From positions 251,075 to 303,327 of the forward strand of contig NZ_JAIBHJ010000003.1 in NCBI RefSeq assembly GCF_021278025.1: a DNA stretch of 52,253 nucleotides, read 5' to 3'. This document shows, in pieces, positions 9,542 through 18,493 of the stretch. The position numbers were made by a program, and so were the translations under genes. Every line of letters begins with the position of its first letter. Positions within the stretch are counted from its first letter, which is position 1. This stretch comes from Motilimonas sp. E26 (GTDB lineage: Bacteria > Pseudomonadota > Gammaproteobacteria > Enterobacterales > CBDFNC01). Below the pieces are notes generated by a model, which had not been told where the DNA came from, did not search any database, and worked only from the letters and a program-made list of their open reading frames with translations.

Positions 9542-9602
9542 GGTTTATCCAAATATTCAAAAACTGTCGCTTATTGTTTTGGTGCATCACAGAGAGTTGA
9601 CT

Positions 9603-9649
9603 GATTAGGTCTAGCACTTTGTTTGCCGTGTTACATGAGTCCGATTTCG
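9603..9649 (-). pseudogene. Remnant of a GAPDH gene 3' end (copy T0)
   Basis: This 47-nt stretch is nearly identical to 9739-9785 and similar to the true gapA end at 9871-9906. On the minus strand it covers a NKVLDL-like GAPDH C-terminus but is cut off on both sides. It lacks a nearby terminator, unlike the other two copies. Confidence 0.7.
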
Positions 9650-9670
9650 ATGTGCAACGAACGGTAGGTA

Positions 9671-9699
9671 CAAAAAAGCCCGCTATAAAGCGGGCTTAT
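9671..9699 (-). terminator. Second terminator downstream of gapA
   Basis: AAAAAAGCCCGCTATAAAGCGGGCTT reads on the minus strand as a GC-rich hairpin followed by a T run. It lies behind the degenerate gapA tail copy T1, so gapA transcripts meet two terminators in tandem. Confidence 0.8.
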
Positions 9700-9705
9700 T
9701 CAATT

Positions 9706-9785
9706 CTTAAGAACTAATGCTTACTTAGAGATGTGAGCGATTAGGTCTAGCACTTTGTTTGCAGTGTTACATGAGTCCGATTTCG
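9706..9785 (-). pseudogene. Remnant of a GAPDH gene 3' end (copy T1)
   Basis: On the minus strand the remnant reads ...[19 protein letters not shown] then stop. The last 12 residues equal the gapA C-terminus, while the preceding ones differ from gapA, which has [12 protein letters not shown]. The repeated block, including the following AAGAACTAATGC sequence, recurs 132 nt later at the real gapA end. It may be the tail of a lost second GAPDH gene. Adjacent gap paralogues occur in Shewanella, but that link is recalled, not tested. Confidence 0.75.
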
Positions 9786-9803
9786 TTAGTCTAAATTGAG
9801 GTA

Positions 9804-9830
9804 CAAAAAAACCCGCACTTGGCGGGTTTT
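9804..9830 (-). terminator. Primary gapA terminator
   Basis: AAAACCCGCC, loop AAGT, then GCGGGTTTTTTT on the minus strand, 23 nt after the gapA stop. It is a canonical intrinsic terminator. Confidence 0.9.
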
Positions 9831-9852
9831 ATCTATTCTTAAGAACTAATGC

Positions 9853-10851
<999 letters not shown>

Positions 10852-10892
10852 TTAAGATCCTTACAGGTTTGTTTTAACTGGAAACTGTGGTG

Positions 10893-10934
10893 ATACTACC
10901 TAAATCAAAGGCTGTTAAACTTGATTCGTATCAA
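10893..10934 (-). promoter_or_regulatory. Predicted FNR-activated class II promoter of gapA
   Basis: TTGATTCGTATCAA at 10921-10934 is a perfect FNR box (TTGAT-N4-ATCAA). On the minus strand TAGTAT at 10898-10893 is a good -10 hexamer. It puts the transcript start near 10886, giving a 37-nt leader. The centre of the FNR box is then exactly at -41.5, the position used by FNR as a class II activator. The geometry is seen in the sequence; regulation by FNR (EtrA in Shewanella) is inferred. Confidence 0.65.
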
Positions 10935-10966
10935 ACTTACGCCTTTGATGTTAAATCCTTTCATTT

Positions 10967-11017
10967 GCAATGCTTAAAATGGAAAAAAACCGTGTTTTTG
11001 TCGTTTTTAAGCATTGC
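10967..11017. repeat. Long inverted repeat upstream of gapA
   Basis: GCAATGCTTAAAA (10967-10979) is exactly complementary to TTTTAAGCATTGC (11005-11017). The 25-nt spacer holds an inner stem AAAAAC-CGT-GTTTTT. It lies in the 549-nt gapA-msrB intergenic region, where no gene is evident. It could be a two-site operator, a short RNA or the remnant of a small element. Confidence 0.55.
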
Positions 11018-11056
11018 CTTTCGTTATTTTCCTACATTAATTCATCTCAGAATGAA

Positions 11057-11093
11057 CAACAAGTGTTAATTTTTGCTCGTAAGCTACTTGTTG
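11057..11093. repeat. Inverted repeat in the gapA-msrB intergenic region
   Basis: CAACAAGT (11057-11064) pairs with ACTTGTTG (11086-11093) over a 21-nt spacer. The surrounding sequence is AT-rich and non-coding. Its purpose is unknown. Confidence 0.35.
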
Positions 11094-11314
11094 ATTCACG
11101 ACAAGCAGGTGACAATATGTGAAATGTAGGAAAATGAAAGTAACTAACAATAAGTTAGTAATGTTACAGAATTTAGATAAAATTTAAGCCAAATGAGGCT
11201 GTTTTGCAAGTTTTTTTACTACATGAATTAAGTTTTCAGTGGAACCAAGGTGCATATTGGTAACGTATTACCTTATGAAAAATAATATGATTAGCTTAGT
11301 TGTACTATTTTTTC

Positions 11315-11341
11315 TTGAAGGTTGTCATAGTCGAATATACT
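11315..11341 (+). promoter_or_regulatory. Candidate msrB promoter
   Basis: TTGAAG (11315-11320), a 15-nt spacer and TATACT (11336-11341) lie 57 nt upstream of the msrB ATG. The spacer is short, so this is a tentative sigma-70 promoter. Confidence 0.35.
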
Positions 11342-11397
11342 TTCAAAGATGAACAAAAACCTACTTTACTTTTATTATTAACAGCGAGGCGTTTTTT

Positions 11398-11796
11398 ATG
11401 TCTAAACCTGCGGCGTTCTGGCGTGATAAACTCACCCCCGAGCAATATAAAATCTGCTTCGAAAAAGGCACAGAGGCCCCTTTTAGTGGGCAGTTGTTAC
11501 ACAATAGAGATACCGGAACTTACCACTGCGTATGTTGTGGACAAGCATTGTTTGCGTCGGAAAATAAGTTTGACTCTGGCTGTGGTTGGCCTTCATTTGA
11601 TTTAGCGTTAGATAATGCAATTCATTATCTAGAAGATCATAGTCATGGCATGACTCGTGTAGAAGTGCAATGCAGTGAATGCCACGCCCACTTAGGCCAT
11701 GTGTTTGATGATGGCCCGACACTGACGCACAAGCGCTATTGTATTAATTCAGTAAGCATGAATTTTAGTTCGGCTACCGCTAAGGACAAAGCCTGA
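11398..11796 (+). CDS. msrB: Peptide-methionine (R)-S-oxide reductase
   Basis: MsrB reduces the R epimer of methionine sulfoxide in oxidised proteins, in the cytosol. It has 132 aa and a single SelR domain. Structural zinc is held by CxxC pairs C44/C47 (HCVCCGQ) and C92/C95 (QCSECHAHLGH). Catalytic C115 is in RYCINS, and C62 in GCGWPSF is the usual resolving cysteine. GAGG precedes the ATG. The gene is divergent from gapA and convergent with the DUF2989 lipoprotein gene. Confidence 0.96.
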   Translation: MSKPAAFWRDKLTPEQYKICFEKGTEAPFSGQLLHNRDTGTYHCVCCGQALFASENKFDSGCGWPSFDLALDNAIHYLEDHSHGMTRVEVQCSECHAHLGHVFDDGPTLTHKRYCINSVSMNFSSATAKDKA

Positions 11797-11809
11797 AGAT
11801 ACAGGCTTT
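11788..11809 (+). terminator. Hairpin at the msrB stop (possible terminator)
   Basis: AAAGCCTG, loop AAGATA, CAGGCTTT, spanning the msrB stop codon. No T run follows, so termination would be weak or factor-assisted. A second 11-bp inverted repeat at 11822-11850 overlaps the end of the converging gene. Confidence 0.4.
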
Positions 11810-11827
11810 GGTGATTAACCTCGGATG

Positions 11828-12646
11828 CTAAAATTTGAATTTAGCATCCGCCGGCATAAATTTACCTTCCGCTATTTTTTCAGCCAATAGCAGTGCATGT
11901 TGATCTAGTTTGGCTTTTTCTTGGTCATTAAAGGTGCGGTAGCGTTCAAGGGTTCGCAGGTTAACTTCTTTATTACCTAGCTCTTTCGCAACATGCATCC
12001 ATATATAAGTTTCTTCATAATGCTTTTCTTTTAGGTGCAATGTGGTCAGCGAATTGAAAATGCTCCCCGGCGGCAGTTCATTCTTATAATTGCTGATAGC
12101 ACGGTATAGCAATTTAAAGGTCTTATCCGAATCGCGTTCAAAATAGTAACTGGCCATAGCCAACGCGATTTCAGGCTCATCGAGAGCGGGCGAGTCTTCC
12201 ACCGCCATAAAGCGTGCTTTTGCCGCTTGATCGCCACGGACGCGCCAGTGGTAATAAGCAAGGTGTGGCTCACTGGAATTAGCTGTTGCTTGTTCAAGAC
12301 GCTCAATTTCCGTTTCAGCGGTGACTAAGGCATTGACTCTGCCCACTTTCTTTTCTTTGTAAACAATGGGCTCAACTAGCGCTGCTTTTTCAATGCATTT
12401 TTTATAGGTTTGAAAGTCTCTTAAAAGATGATATTGCGCTAAATCCGTTGCAATATTAGGGTCCTTAACTTCATTACGACTGCGTATCACATCGGCGCGC
12501 TCATTGCGACACCAGCCATCATCGGTGTTTAAATCGTTACACAGCTCTGGGGTGTCACTGCAAATGCTCTTTATGCTTTGTTGTTTTTCACAACCAGCTA
12601 ACAGCATTAGGCATGGTAATAGGATAAATCCAATGTGTTTGATCAT
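11828..12646 (-). CDS. DUF2989-type lipoprotein
   Basis: Predicted outer- or inner-membrane lipoprotein of unknown function. The ATG at 12646 gives a clean lipoprotein signal, MIKHIGFILLPCLMLLAGC, with LAGC as the lipobox and the cysteine at residue 19. A longer TTG-initiated reading from 12673 adds nine residues before the signal and is disfavoured. The mature part has several cysteines (ICSDTPELC) and a helical, repeat-like C-terminal half of alternating aromatic and charged helices resembling a tetratricopeptide fold. The family assignment comes from the SIC-TPELCxDLNTD-WC opening, which I recall from Shewanella DUF2989 proteins. Confidence 0.75.
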   Translation of the reverse strand: MIKHIGFILLPCLMLLAGCEKQQSIKSICSDTPELCNDLNTDDGWCRNERADVIRSRNEVKDPNIATDLAQYHLLRDFQTYKKCIEKAALVEPIVYKEKKVGRVNALVTAETEIERLEQATANSSEPHLAYYHWRVRGDQAAKARFMAVEDSPALDEPEIALAMASYYFERDSDKTFKLLYRAISNYKNELPPGSIFNSLTTLHLKEKHYEETYIWMHVAKELGNKEVNLRTLERYRTFNDQEKAKLDQHALLLAEKIAEGKFMPADAKFKF

Positions 12647-12871
12647 GTATAAAGCCAATTCACTATTTATCAATAGATGGGGATGAGTCTAGTTCAAGCT
12701 GGAGGCCTAATATAGAGACATTTAACCTTTAAATCATACCTCATAATCAATAAATATAGTTTGTTTCAATTGAAAATTGCTGAACACTTAGCATAACTAA
12801 ATACAAGGGTGACTGGTTCCCTTGTTTGGTGCATCATAGCGTGGTAATCGCAATAGAATGGAAACTTACTT

Positions 12872-13141
12872 ATGTCATTTGACAACCTGATAAAAAATAT
12901 GAGCCCTGAAGTGTATGAGCGCCTTAAAACTGCAGTGGAAACAGGTAAATGGTTTGATGGTAACCCATTGACTAAAGAACAAAAAGAATACGCTCTGCAA
13001 GGCGTTTTTGCTTGGCAAGCACAGTTTAATGAGGCGCCAGAACATTTTACTGTTGCTAAAGGCGGCGAAATGCACATGAAGAGCAAGTCTGAACTTAAAC
13101 AACAGTACAAAGAAAAAATCAGTATCAAACAGCAGGACTAG
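12872..13141 (+). CDS. YeaC-like DUF1315 protein
   Basis: Small 89-aa cytosolic protein of the YeaC/DUF1315 family, function unknown. The family pattern is a helical N-terminus followed by WFDGNPLTKEQKE and a short basic tail. GGAAA lies upstream of the ATG. The stop codon overlaps that of the converging ansA by 3 nt (13139-13141 against 13138-13140), with a shared hairpin across the junction. Confidence 0.8.
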   Translation: MSFDNLIKNMSPEVYERLKTAVETGKWFDGNPLTKEQKEYALQGVFAWQAQFNEAPEHFTVAKGGEMHMKSKSELKQQYKEKISIKQQD

Positions 13142-13150
13142 CCTGCTGTT
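13128..13150. terminator. Shared hairpin at the YeaC-like/ansA stop codons
   Basis: AACAGCAGG, loop ACTAG, CCTGCTGTT. It spans both overlapping stop codons and could serve both converging transcripts. It lacks a strong T run on either side. Confidence 0.5.
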
Positions 13151-14151
13151 AACTCACCTTTTAAGCTTAACTGCATTTGCTGACGCACTTGATCAAAGCT
13201 TAATTCTTGACTTAATAGGGCGTGAAGTTTGGCGAGCGCTGCTTCTTTGGTCATGTCAGAGCCACTGATTACGCCAGCTTGAGCCAATGCGTTCCCCGTT
13301 GCATATCCCCCCATATTCACTTTGCCCTTTAAACATTGGGTTAAGTTTATCACGATGATTTCTCGCGCTTGGGCTTGCTTAAGTTGATTAAGTAAGGCTT
13401 CATCTTGCGGTGCATTTCCAACGCCATAACTCAATAAAATCAATGCTTTTACAGGTTGTTGCAGCATGTTTCCGATCACCTCAGATGCGATCCCTGGGTA
13501 CAAGGTAACGATCCCGATCGGTTGAGGTGTAATGGTGCGCACGGTTAATGGCGAATTTTGTGGCGCTAACAACGAACCAGCGACCACACGAATATTGATA
13601 CCGACATCAAGTAAAGGATCAAAGTTGGGCGAGCCAAAGGCTTCAAAGCCGTCTGCATGAACTTTGGTGGTACGATTACCACGAAATAGTTTGTTGTTAA
13701 AAAACAAACTGACTTCTGGGATCGGATAATTAGCAGCAATGTAAAGTGAATTCAATAAGTTACTTTGGCCGTCAGAGCGAAGCTCTGTAAGTGGAATTTG
13801 TGATCCGGTTACTATGACTGGCTTGCTCAAATTTTCAAACATGAATGAAAGTGCAGAAGCGGTAAAAGCCATGGTGTCTGTACCATGTAAAATGACAAAG
13901 CCATCGTATTGTTGATAGTTTGCAGCGATATCATCAGCGATGCGCTGCCAGTCTGCGGGGCACATGTTGGATGAATCAATCAGTGGACTGTATTCATGGA
14001 TGGTAAAATCTGGCATTTCTGCGCGAAAAAACTCCGGCATGGCGGCAATATTTTGAGCCAGCGCACCCGCAATAGGAATGTAACCCTGACTAGAGCGCTG
14101 CATGCCGATGGTTCCACCAGTGTATGCGATGTATATAGACTTTTTATCCAA
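13138..14151 (-). CDS. ansA: L-asparaginase I, cytosolic
   Basis: AnsA hydrolyses L-asparagine to aspartate and ammonia. It has 337 aa and no signal peptide, as for the type I enzyme. The two catalytic threonine motifs are present: T14 in YTGGTIGM, and T91-D92 in LHGTDTMAF, at the same positions as in E. coli AnsA. It lies downstream of sppA on the same strand, but an intrinsic terminator separates them, so it probably has its own promoter in the 64 nt between. Confidence 0.94.
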   Translation of the reverse strand: MDKKSIYIAYTGGTIGMQRSSQGYIPIAGALAQNIAAMPEFFRAEMPDFTIHEYSPLIDSSNMCPADWQRIADDIAANYQQYDGFVILHGTDTMAFTASALSFMFENLSKPVIVTGSQIPLTELRSDGQSNLLNSLYIAANYPIPEVSLFFNNKLFRGNRTTKVHADGFEAFGSPNFDPLLDVGINIRVVAGSLLAPQNSPLTVRTITPQPIGIVTLYPGIASEVIGNMLQQPVKALILLSYGVGNAPQDEALLNQLKQAQAREIIVINLTQCLKGKVNMGGYATGNALAQAGVISGSDMTKEAALAKLHALLSQELSFDQVRQQMQLSLKGELTAG

Positions 14152-14217
14152 AAAATACCCCTTGAGTTAATTATTAAACTAATTAGGTTGAAGTATAGAG
14201 CTTGGTATAAAAACTAA

Positions 14218-14240
14218 AAAGCCCAGCAGGGCTGGGCTTT
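14218..14240 (-). terminator. Intrinsic terminator of sppA
   Basis: AAAGCCCAGC, loop AGG, GCTGGGCTTT, flanked by an A run that reads as a T run on the minus strand. It lies 33 nt after the sppA stop and upstream of ansA. Confidence 0.88.
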
Positions 14241-14272
14241 ATAAAATAGATGAATTGTTGATTATTTCTCTA

Positions 14273-16123
14273 TTACAGCTTGATCTGCTCACAAGCAGGG
14301 CACAAGGCATAAATCCCTTTTGGATCATTAAAGTTTGCAAGCGGCGCGGCTTGCTCATCAACGGCGTTAAGAATTTGTCTTAGCATTGGCGAGCTCACTA
14401 AGCTCTGCTGGGCAAGTTGCGCGCTTTTGGCCATTAAATCCGCCATGAACTGCTCCCTTACACTGAGCTCTGGGCGAATCACTTTTACTTCAAATGCATC
14501 CAGCTCTGCTAAGTTTGCCGCGCGGCTCATCGCGACATCAAAGCCACCTAAGTGATCAACTAAGCCTTTCTCTAGTGCATCTTTTCCGGTCCAAACGCGG
14601 CCTTGGGCTAAGCTATCAACTTGTGCTGGTGTCATCTTACGCCCTTGGGCCACTACATTGATAAACTGCTGGTAACCATTTTCAATGCTCAGCTGAACAA
14701 TTTGTTTCATGTATGATGGCAATGGCCTCGTGATATCAACGCTGCTTAGCGCATGGGTGCCAACGCCATCATTGGTGATGCCCATTTTTGCGAGTGCATT
14801 CTCTACGGTGGCAAACATGCCAAAAATGCCGATAGAGCCAGTTAAGGTAACGGGCGAAGCGACAATTTCATTGGCTGCAGATGCTATCCAATAGCCACCT
14901 GAAGCACTGGTACTACTCATCGAAACCACCACGGGCTTATTGGCCGCTTTAAGTGCAAGAACTTGTTGCCTTACTTGCTCAGAAGCAAATGCGCTGCCGC
15001 CCGGTGAATCTAAACGCAGTACCACCGCTTTAACTTGTGAGTCCATCAGTGCTTCGTTGAGTAAGTGGGATAAAGTATCGCCACCAATCACACCAACAGG
15101 TTGTTCGCCATTCATAATTTGGCCGCTGGCAAATATCGCCGCAATTTTATCTTGGCCTTGTTCCTGATAATTAAATAAAGGAGGGATCGCGCCAAGGTAA
15201 CTATCTAAACTAATTTGTAAGTAATCACTTCCCGCGGCATTCTCTCCAACATTAGCCATTAAGAATTGACGAGCTTCTTGGCTGCTTTTTAGCTCATCCA
15301 CTAAGCCTGATGCTTTAGCATAAGCCGCTTGATCGCCTTGCACCGCTTTTAAACGCTCTAAGTAGCTGTCTATATTGGGTGAAATGGCATCATGTGACAC
15401 TTTTCTGCGCTCAGCAACTTGGCTGACATAGGCATTCCACAATTGGTTAAGCCAGTGTAAGTTAGCCTCTTTGCTTAGCGCCGACATGCTATCGCGCGTA
15501 TAAGGTTCAACATACGATTTGTAAGTGCCTACTTTGAATACATGAGGCGTAATATCAAGCTTCTCAATTGCTGATTTGAAGTACAGGCGATACACGCCTA
15601 AGCCCTGCAGCGCAATCGCGCCTTGCGGGTTAAGCATTAAATTATCGGCATAGCTGGCTAAGTAATATTGGCTTTGGCTATAAAAATCACCGTAGGCATA
15701 GATTTTCTTACCACTGGTTTTAAACTTCTCGAGTGCGTCACCAATTTCAAACAACTTATTCATGCCGGTGCCTTGTAGGTTTTCAAGGCTAAGCACTAGT
15801 GCGGTAATGCGATTATCAGATTGTGCAAAGCGAATAGCGTGGATCACATCACTGAGTGCAATCTCACGAAATTCGTTGGGATCTTTACCAAATACTTCAT
15901 TAGATATCTCTTGAAAAGGATCAGCAGGCCGACGCTCTTCGACTATTTGGCCACTGAGATCTAAATTAAGCGCAGCACCTTGCGGCACATTAATCGTCTC
16001 CTCGCTGTTAAATGACAACACCACAACGGCGATAACTCCGAGGAAAATTAAATTTAATACCAATAATCGCGTAAAATTAATTGTTTTGGCAATTGCCCTA
16101 AATATCCATTTGATAACACGCAC
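14273..16123 (-). CDS. sppA: Signal peptide peptidase SppA (protease IV, long form)
   Basis: SppA is an inner-membrane serine protease that degrades cleaved signal peptides from the periplasmic side. The 616-aa size fits the tandem-domain form. One transmembrane segment lies at about residues 20-37. The catalytic dyad is visible as K202 (GTYKSYVEPYTR, N-terminal repeat) and S408 (STSASGGYW, C-terminal repeat), matching E. coli K209/S409. The C-terminus CPACEQIKL carries a CxxC. The gene is divergent from the nitroreductase gene. Confidence 0.95.
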   Translation of the reverse strand: MRVIKWIFRAIAKTINFTRLLVLNLIFLGVIAVVVLSFNSEETINVPQGAALNLDLSGQIVEERRPADPFQEISNEVFGKDPNEFREIALSDVIHAIRFAQSDNRITALVLSLENLQGTGMNKLFEIGDALEKFKTSGKKIYAYGDFYSQSQYYLASYADNLMLNPQGAIALQGLGVYRLYFKSAIEKLDITPHVFKVGTYKSYVEPYTRDSMSALSKEANLHWLNQLWNAYVSQVAERRKVSHDAISPNIDSYLERLKAVQGDQAAYAKASGLVDELKSSQEARQFLMANVGENAAGSDYLQISLDSYLGAIPPLFNYQEQGQDKIAAIFASGQIMNGEQPVGVIGGDTLSHLLNEALMDSQVKAVVLRLDSPGGSAFASEQVRQQVLALKAANKPVVVSMSSTSASGGYWIASAANEIVASPVTLTGSIGIFGMFATVENALAKMGITNDGVGTHALSSVDITRPLPSYMKQIVQLSIENGYQQFINVVAQGRKMTPAQVDSLAQGRVWTGKDALEKGLVDHLGGFDVAMSRAANLAELDAFEVKVIRPELSVREQFMADLMAKSAQLAQQSLVSSPMLRQILNAVDEQAAPLANFNDPKGIYALCPACEQIKL

Positions 16124-16262
16124 AATAAGTTTTCCATTAGTGGTTTGAAGGGGTCACTTTACTAAATAACGGGTTGAGAAAAAACTCTTTGTGGTAAAGG
16201 TTTCATCTTAACCTGCCAGCTATTATGATATTGATTCCTATTTAGTAAAGAAGAGTCGCAAT

Positions 16263-16811
16263 ATGTTAGCCATGGATTTGTTACTAAAACGTCGTTCTTG
16301 TCCGCGTTTAGCCGCCCCTGCACCCGATAGCTGTGAACTTGAAACTATTTTGCAAGCGGGATTACGTGCCCCTGATCATGGTAGCCTGCAGCCGTGGCGT
16401 TTTATTGTGGCCCAAGGTGATGGCCTATTACGTTTAGGGGATATTTACTACCAAGCCATGCAAGCGCAAGGGGCAGATGAGGCGGCGCTACAAAAAGCGC
16501 AAAACATGCCACAGCGGGCGCCCGTTGTGATTAGTATTATTGCCAAGGTGACCAAAGAGCATAAAGTGCCAGAGATAGAGCAAATTATTTCCGCTGGGTG
16601 TTGCGTGCATGCTATGCAAATGGCGGCGCAAGCCATGGGCTATGGCGGCGTTTGGCGCACCGGCGATTTATGCTATAACGCAATGGTAGAGCAGGGCTTA
16701 GGCTTGGCCGAAAATGAAAGTTTAGTGGGTTTTTTATATATTGGCACGCCAGTGACCGAGCCTTCAGCGCCGAAAACGCTACTTGTCGATGATTTTGTCT
16801 CTCACTTATAG
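16263..16811 (+). CDS. ydjA: YdjA-like nitroreductase (FMN-dependent)
   Basis: Small 182-aa NAD(P)H nitroreductase of the YdjA subgroup, using FMN as a homodimer. Signature segments are LLKRRSCPRL near residue 7, where the FMN phosphate-binding arginines lie, and LRAPDHGSLQPWRF near residues 34-47. GYGGVWRTG near residue 122 is also typical. The physiological substrate is unknown. GAAGAG upstream supports the ATG at 16263, with 16272 as an alternative start. A terminator follows directly, and that terminator belongs to a duplicated asnS 3' end. Confidence 0.9.
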   Translation: MLAMDLLLKRRSCPRLAAPAPDSCELETILQAGLRAPDHGSLQPWRFIVAQGDGLLRLGDIYYQAMQAQGADEAALQKAQNMPQRAPVVISIIAKVTKEHKVPEIEQIISAGCCVHAMQMAAQAMGYGGVWRTGDLCYNAMVEQGLGLAENESLVGFLYIGTPVTEPSAPKTLLVDDFVSHL

Positions 16812-16832
16812 AGGGGGGAATATAGTGACATA

Positions 16833-16927
16833 CAAAAAAGCCGGCTAAGCCGGCTTTAGTCAGTTAAATAACTTGTTTAGTTTTAGAATTCCGCTGTTTT
16901 AGGATCTTTAGGTGCGCGCGGGAAGGG
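16833..16927. repeat. Left direct repeat: copy of the asnS 3' end and terminator
   Basis: This segment matches 29871-29957, the end of asnS plus its terminator, almost base for base. The exceptions are one A in the A run, two substitutions and a 9-nt in-frame insertion. On the minus strand it reads PFPRAPKDPKTAEF-stop, against [11 protein letters not shown]-stop in asnS. Sequence identity stops at the GGAAGGG both copies share. The two repeats enclose the accessory island, as expected for attachment sites at a gene 3' end or for a gene-end duplication. Confidence 0.85.
16840..16856. terminator. Terminator within the left asnS-tail repeat
   Basis: AAAAAAGCCGGC-TAA-GCCGGCTTT: GC-rich stem flanked by an A run on the left. 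It terminates minus-strand transcripts well and may also stop the nitroreductase transcript. Confidence 0.75.
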
Positions 16928-16931
16928 ACAC

Positions 16932-16973
16932 TTGGGTTTCAGATATCAAAAGGTTCAAAGGGTATTAAAATAA
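16932..16973 (+). pseudogene. Toxin-tail remnant (LGFRYQKVQRVLK)
   Basis: Thirteen codons plus stop that align with the end of the toxin tip at 19480-19523 (LGFQRPKSSKDI). It is followed 10 nt later by a truncated immunity gene, the same layout as at 19.3-20.9 kb. The upstream part is missing. Confidence 0.6.
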
Positions 16974-16983
16974 GGTTTTCATT

Positions 16984-17076
16984 ATGATAAAAGATTTCAC
17001 TTCCGAGCAAGCTAGGACGTTGGCCTCCCACATCACAACAAATGTTTTTAATGTAAATGAAAACCCAAGGCGCTGA
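16984..17076 (+). pseudogene. Immunity gene truncated by an IS10-like insertion
   Basis: Starts MIKDFTSEQARTLASHITTN, clearly homologous to the N-termini of the immunity genes at 19539 and 20405. After about 26 codons it runs into the end of an IS10-like element, and a stop follows inside the element at 17074. Only a 30-aa product is possible. Confidence 0.8.
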
Positions 17077-18049
17077 CGGATCCCCTCATAATTTAAGCAT
17101 CGCAGTTTGATGGATCACCCGTATGTATTCGCAGATTGCCCACTCTATATCTGCGCTACTTCTTCGGTGGTCCCGCCGCCTTAGCACCTCTTTTGCGAGC
17201 CGTGTTATTGATAAAACATGGCGGGTTTTGATGGTGTTAGCTTGAAACTGATATTGCCACTTTTGCTGCCTAGCAATCAGTCCAATACACCAAAGCACAA
17301 CCTCAGCCAACAGGCTGATGAGTAGCAAAATATCCAATCGTTTCGTGCTGCGACTCCGGCAATGGCGTAAGCCAAAGCCATAAGCAGGGCTTTTTAAGTC
17401 CCGAAATGATTCTTCGATTTGCATCCGTTTGGCGTAGAGTTTAACGAGTTGTTTTGCAGTAAACATGGCATGGGGCAAGTTGGTGGCAAGCAAGAGGACT
17501 CTTCTTTGCGATGACAGCAGGTCCGAGGTGCTGAGGCTGTGTATTCGCTTTGGTGAAAAAGCTTTTATTCGATAGCCAGCCTTGCTTCACACCTACCTCA
17601 CCGCGTAAACGGCCAAGCCAATACCAACCAAGAGCTTCAACTTGGCGAAACCAGGTGTTTCGGTAACCGGCATCGGTGATCAGAATGGGCGTGCAGCTGG
17701 GTGGCATCACTTGTTTTAATTCATCCAAGAAACGTTGATGGCTGCGAGGAGAGTTGTAATGCTTGAATTCAAAGGTGCGTTCATACAAAACAACACTGCG
17801 ACCATTGACGGTAATGGATGCGCGTAATGTCATTATTCGCAGCTGTTCACGCACGTCAGCCCAGTCGATAAGGACAAATGGAAAGGGGTTGAGGCTGTAA
17901 GTTAGCTGCGCATGCCAACGATAAATATCGATGCGCTCGCGATGCAACTGCGCATTGCCAAGCAACCTATCAACACGCTTAATGGCATGCTTAGCGGGTG
18001 TCTTACCCGTCATGGAGCGGCCAAGTTGAGTAAGGGTGAGGCGGTCAGG
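17073..18049 (-). mobile_element. IS10-like (IS4 family) element, truncated
   Basis: The outer end CTGACGGATCCCCTCATAAT closely resembles the IS10-Right terminus. The element covers the transposase C-terminal about 320 residues but stops near 18049, so its other end and the transposase N-terminus are missing. No target duplication can be shown. It interrupts an immunity gene. Confidence 0.75.
17086..18049 (-). pseudogene. IS4-family transposase, N-terminally truncated and frameshifted
   Basis: Two overlapping frames together encode an IS10-like DDE transposase. The first (to 17441) contains the Asp motifs VLIDWAD and LITDAGYR. The second (17493-17086) contains the YREK motif in YAKRMQIEESFRDLK. 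A frame change near 17490 separates them. An upstream in-frame extension (SPDRLTLTQLGRSM) runs to about 18049, where homology ends. About 80 N-terminal residues are absent, so it should be inactive. Confidence 0.85.
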
Positions 18050-18277
18050 ACTTTGTCAGTTCCAAATGGTGTATATAATTATGGACATCAAGTCGCACGA
18101 CACATTGATAATCCCAATGGTGAAGCGGAGCAAGAGAGACAAGCCGTGGATAAAGCTTTGGGTATGCTTCTTGATGATGAGGAAGTACAAGAGCAAGTTT
18201 TAACAGAGCTAACAAAGCAAGCTAAAGATTTAGATAATTACTCAGGAGATAATTGTACTAGCTCAGACTTGATCTGA
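18050..18277 (+). pseudogene. Partial ORF between two IS remnants
   Basis: About 75 codons, starting LSVPNGVYNYG and rich in Glu, Gln and Asp. The open frame continues upstream only through antisense IS sequence, so any start there is an artefact. The last codons probably belong to the end of the IS481-like element. It is the C-terminal part of an unrecognised protein that lost its 5' end to the IS10-like element. Confidence 0.5.
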
Positions 18278-18464
18278 CAGTTACCCATTTTTAATGGTGC
18301 CGTTGTCAGCTTAGATTTGAGCTAAATTCTTTTCTGCCCAAACCTTTTTACCATCAAGTAATGTTTCTAGTGGCGTTCTGCCACAGCATATTTTGCCCTG
18401 ATGTGTGCGTTCATTATTGTAATAATTCATCCACTCGTCCAGATCCTTTTGCAGTTCTTGTCTG
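18254..18464 (-). mobile_element. 3' end of an IS481-family element
   Basis: On the minus strand 18464-18311 reads ELQKDLDEWMNYYNNERTHQ and then CGRTPLETLLDGKKVWAEKN before a stop. This is the C-terminal end of an IS481-type integrase-like transposase, as I recall the family. It is followed by a terminal sequence TGTCAGATCAAGTCTGAGC near 18282-18264. The rest of the element is missing upstream of 18464. Confidence 0.75.
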
Positions 18465-18493
18465 AACTAATACACTTTAGTGTTTCATATGTG

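Noticed and set aside
10887-11069. Plus-strand ORF upstream of gapA
   Set aside because: It spans the predicted gapA promoter and the long dyad and has no coding character.
17912-18060. Open frame on the plus strand leading into the partial ORF at 18050
   Set aside because: It is antisense to the IS10-like transposase. The real coding part, if any, begins only after the IS junction near 18050.
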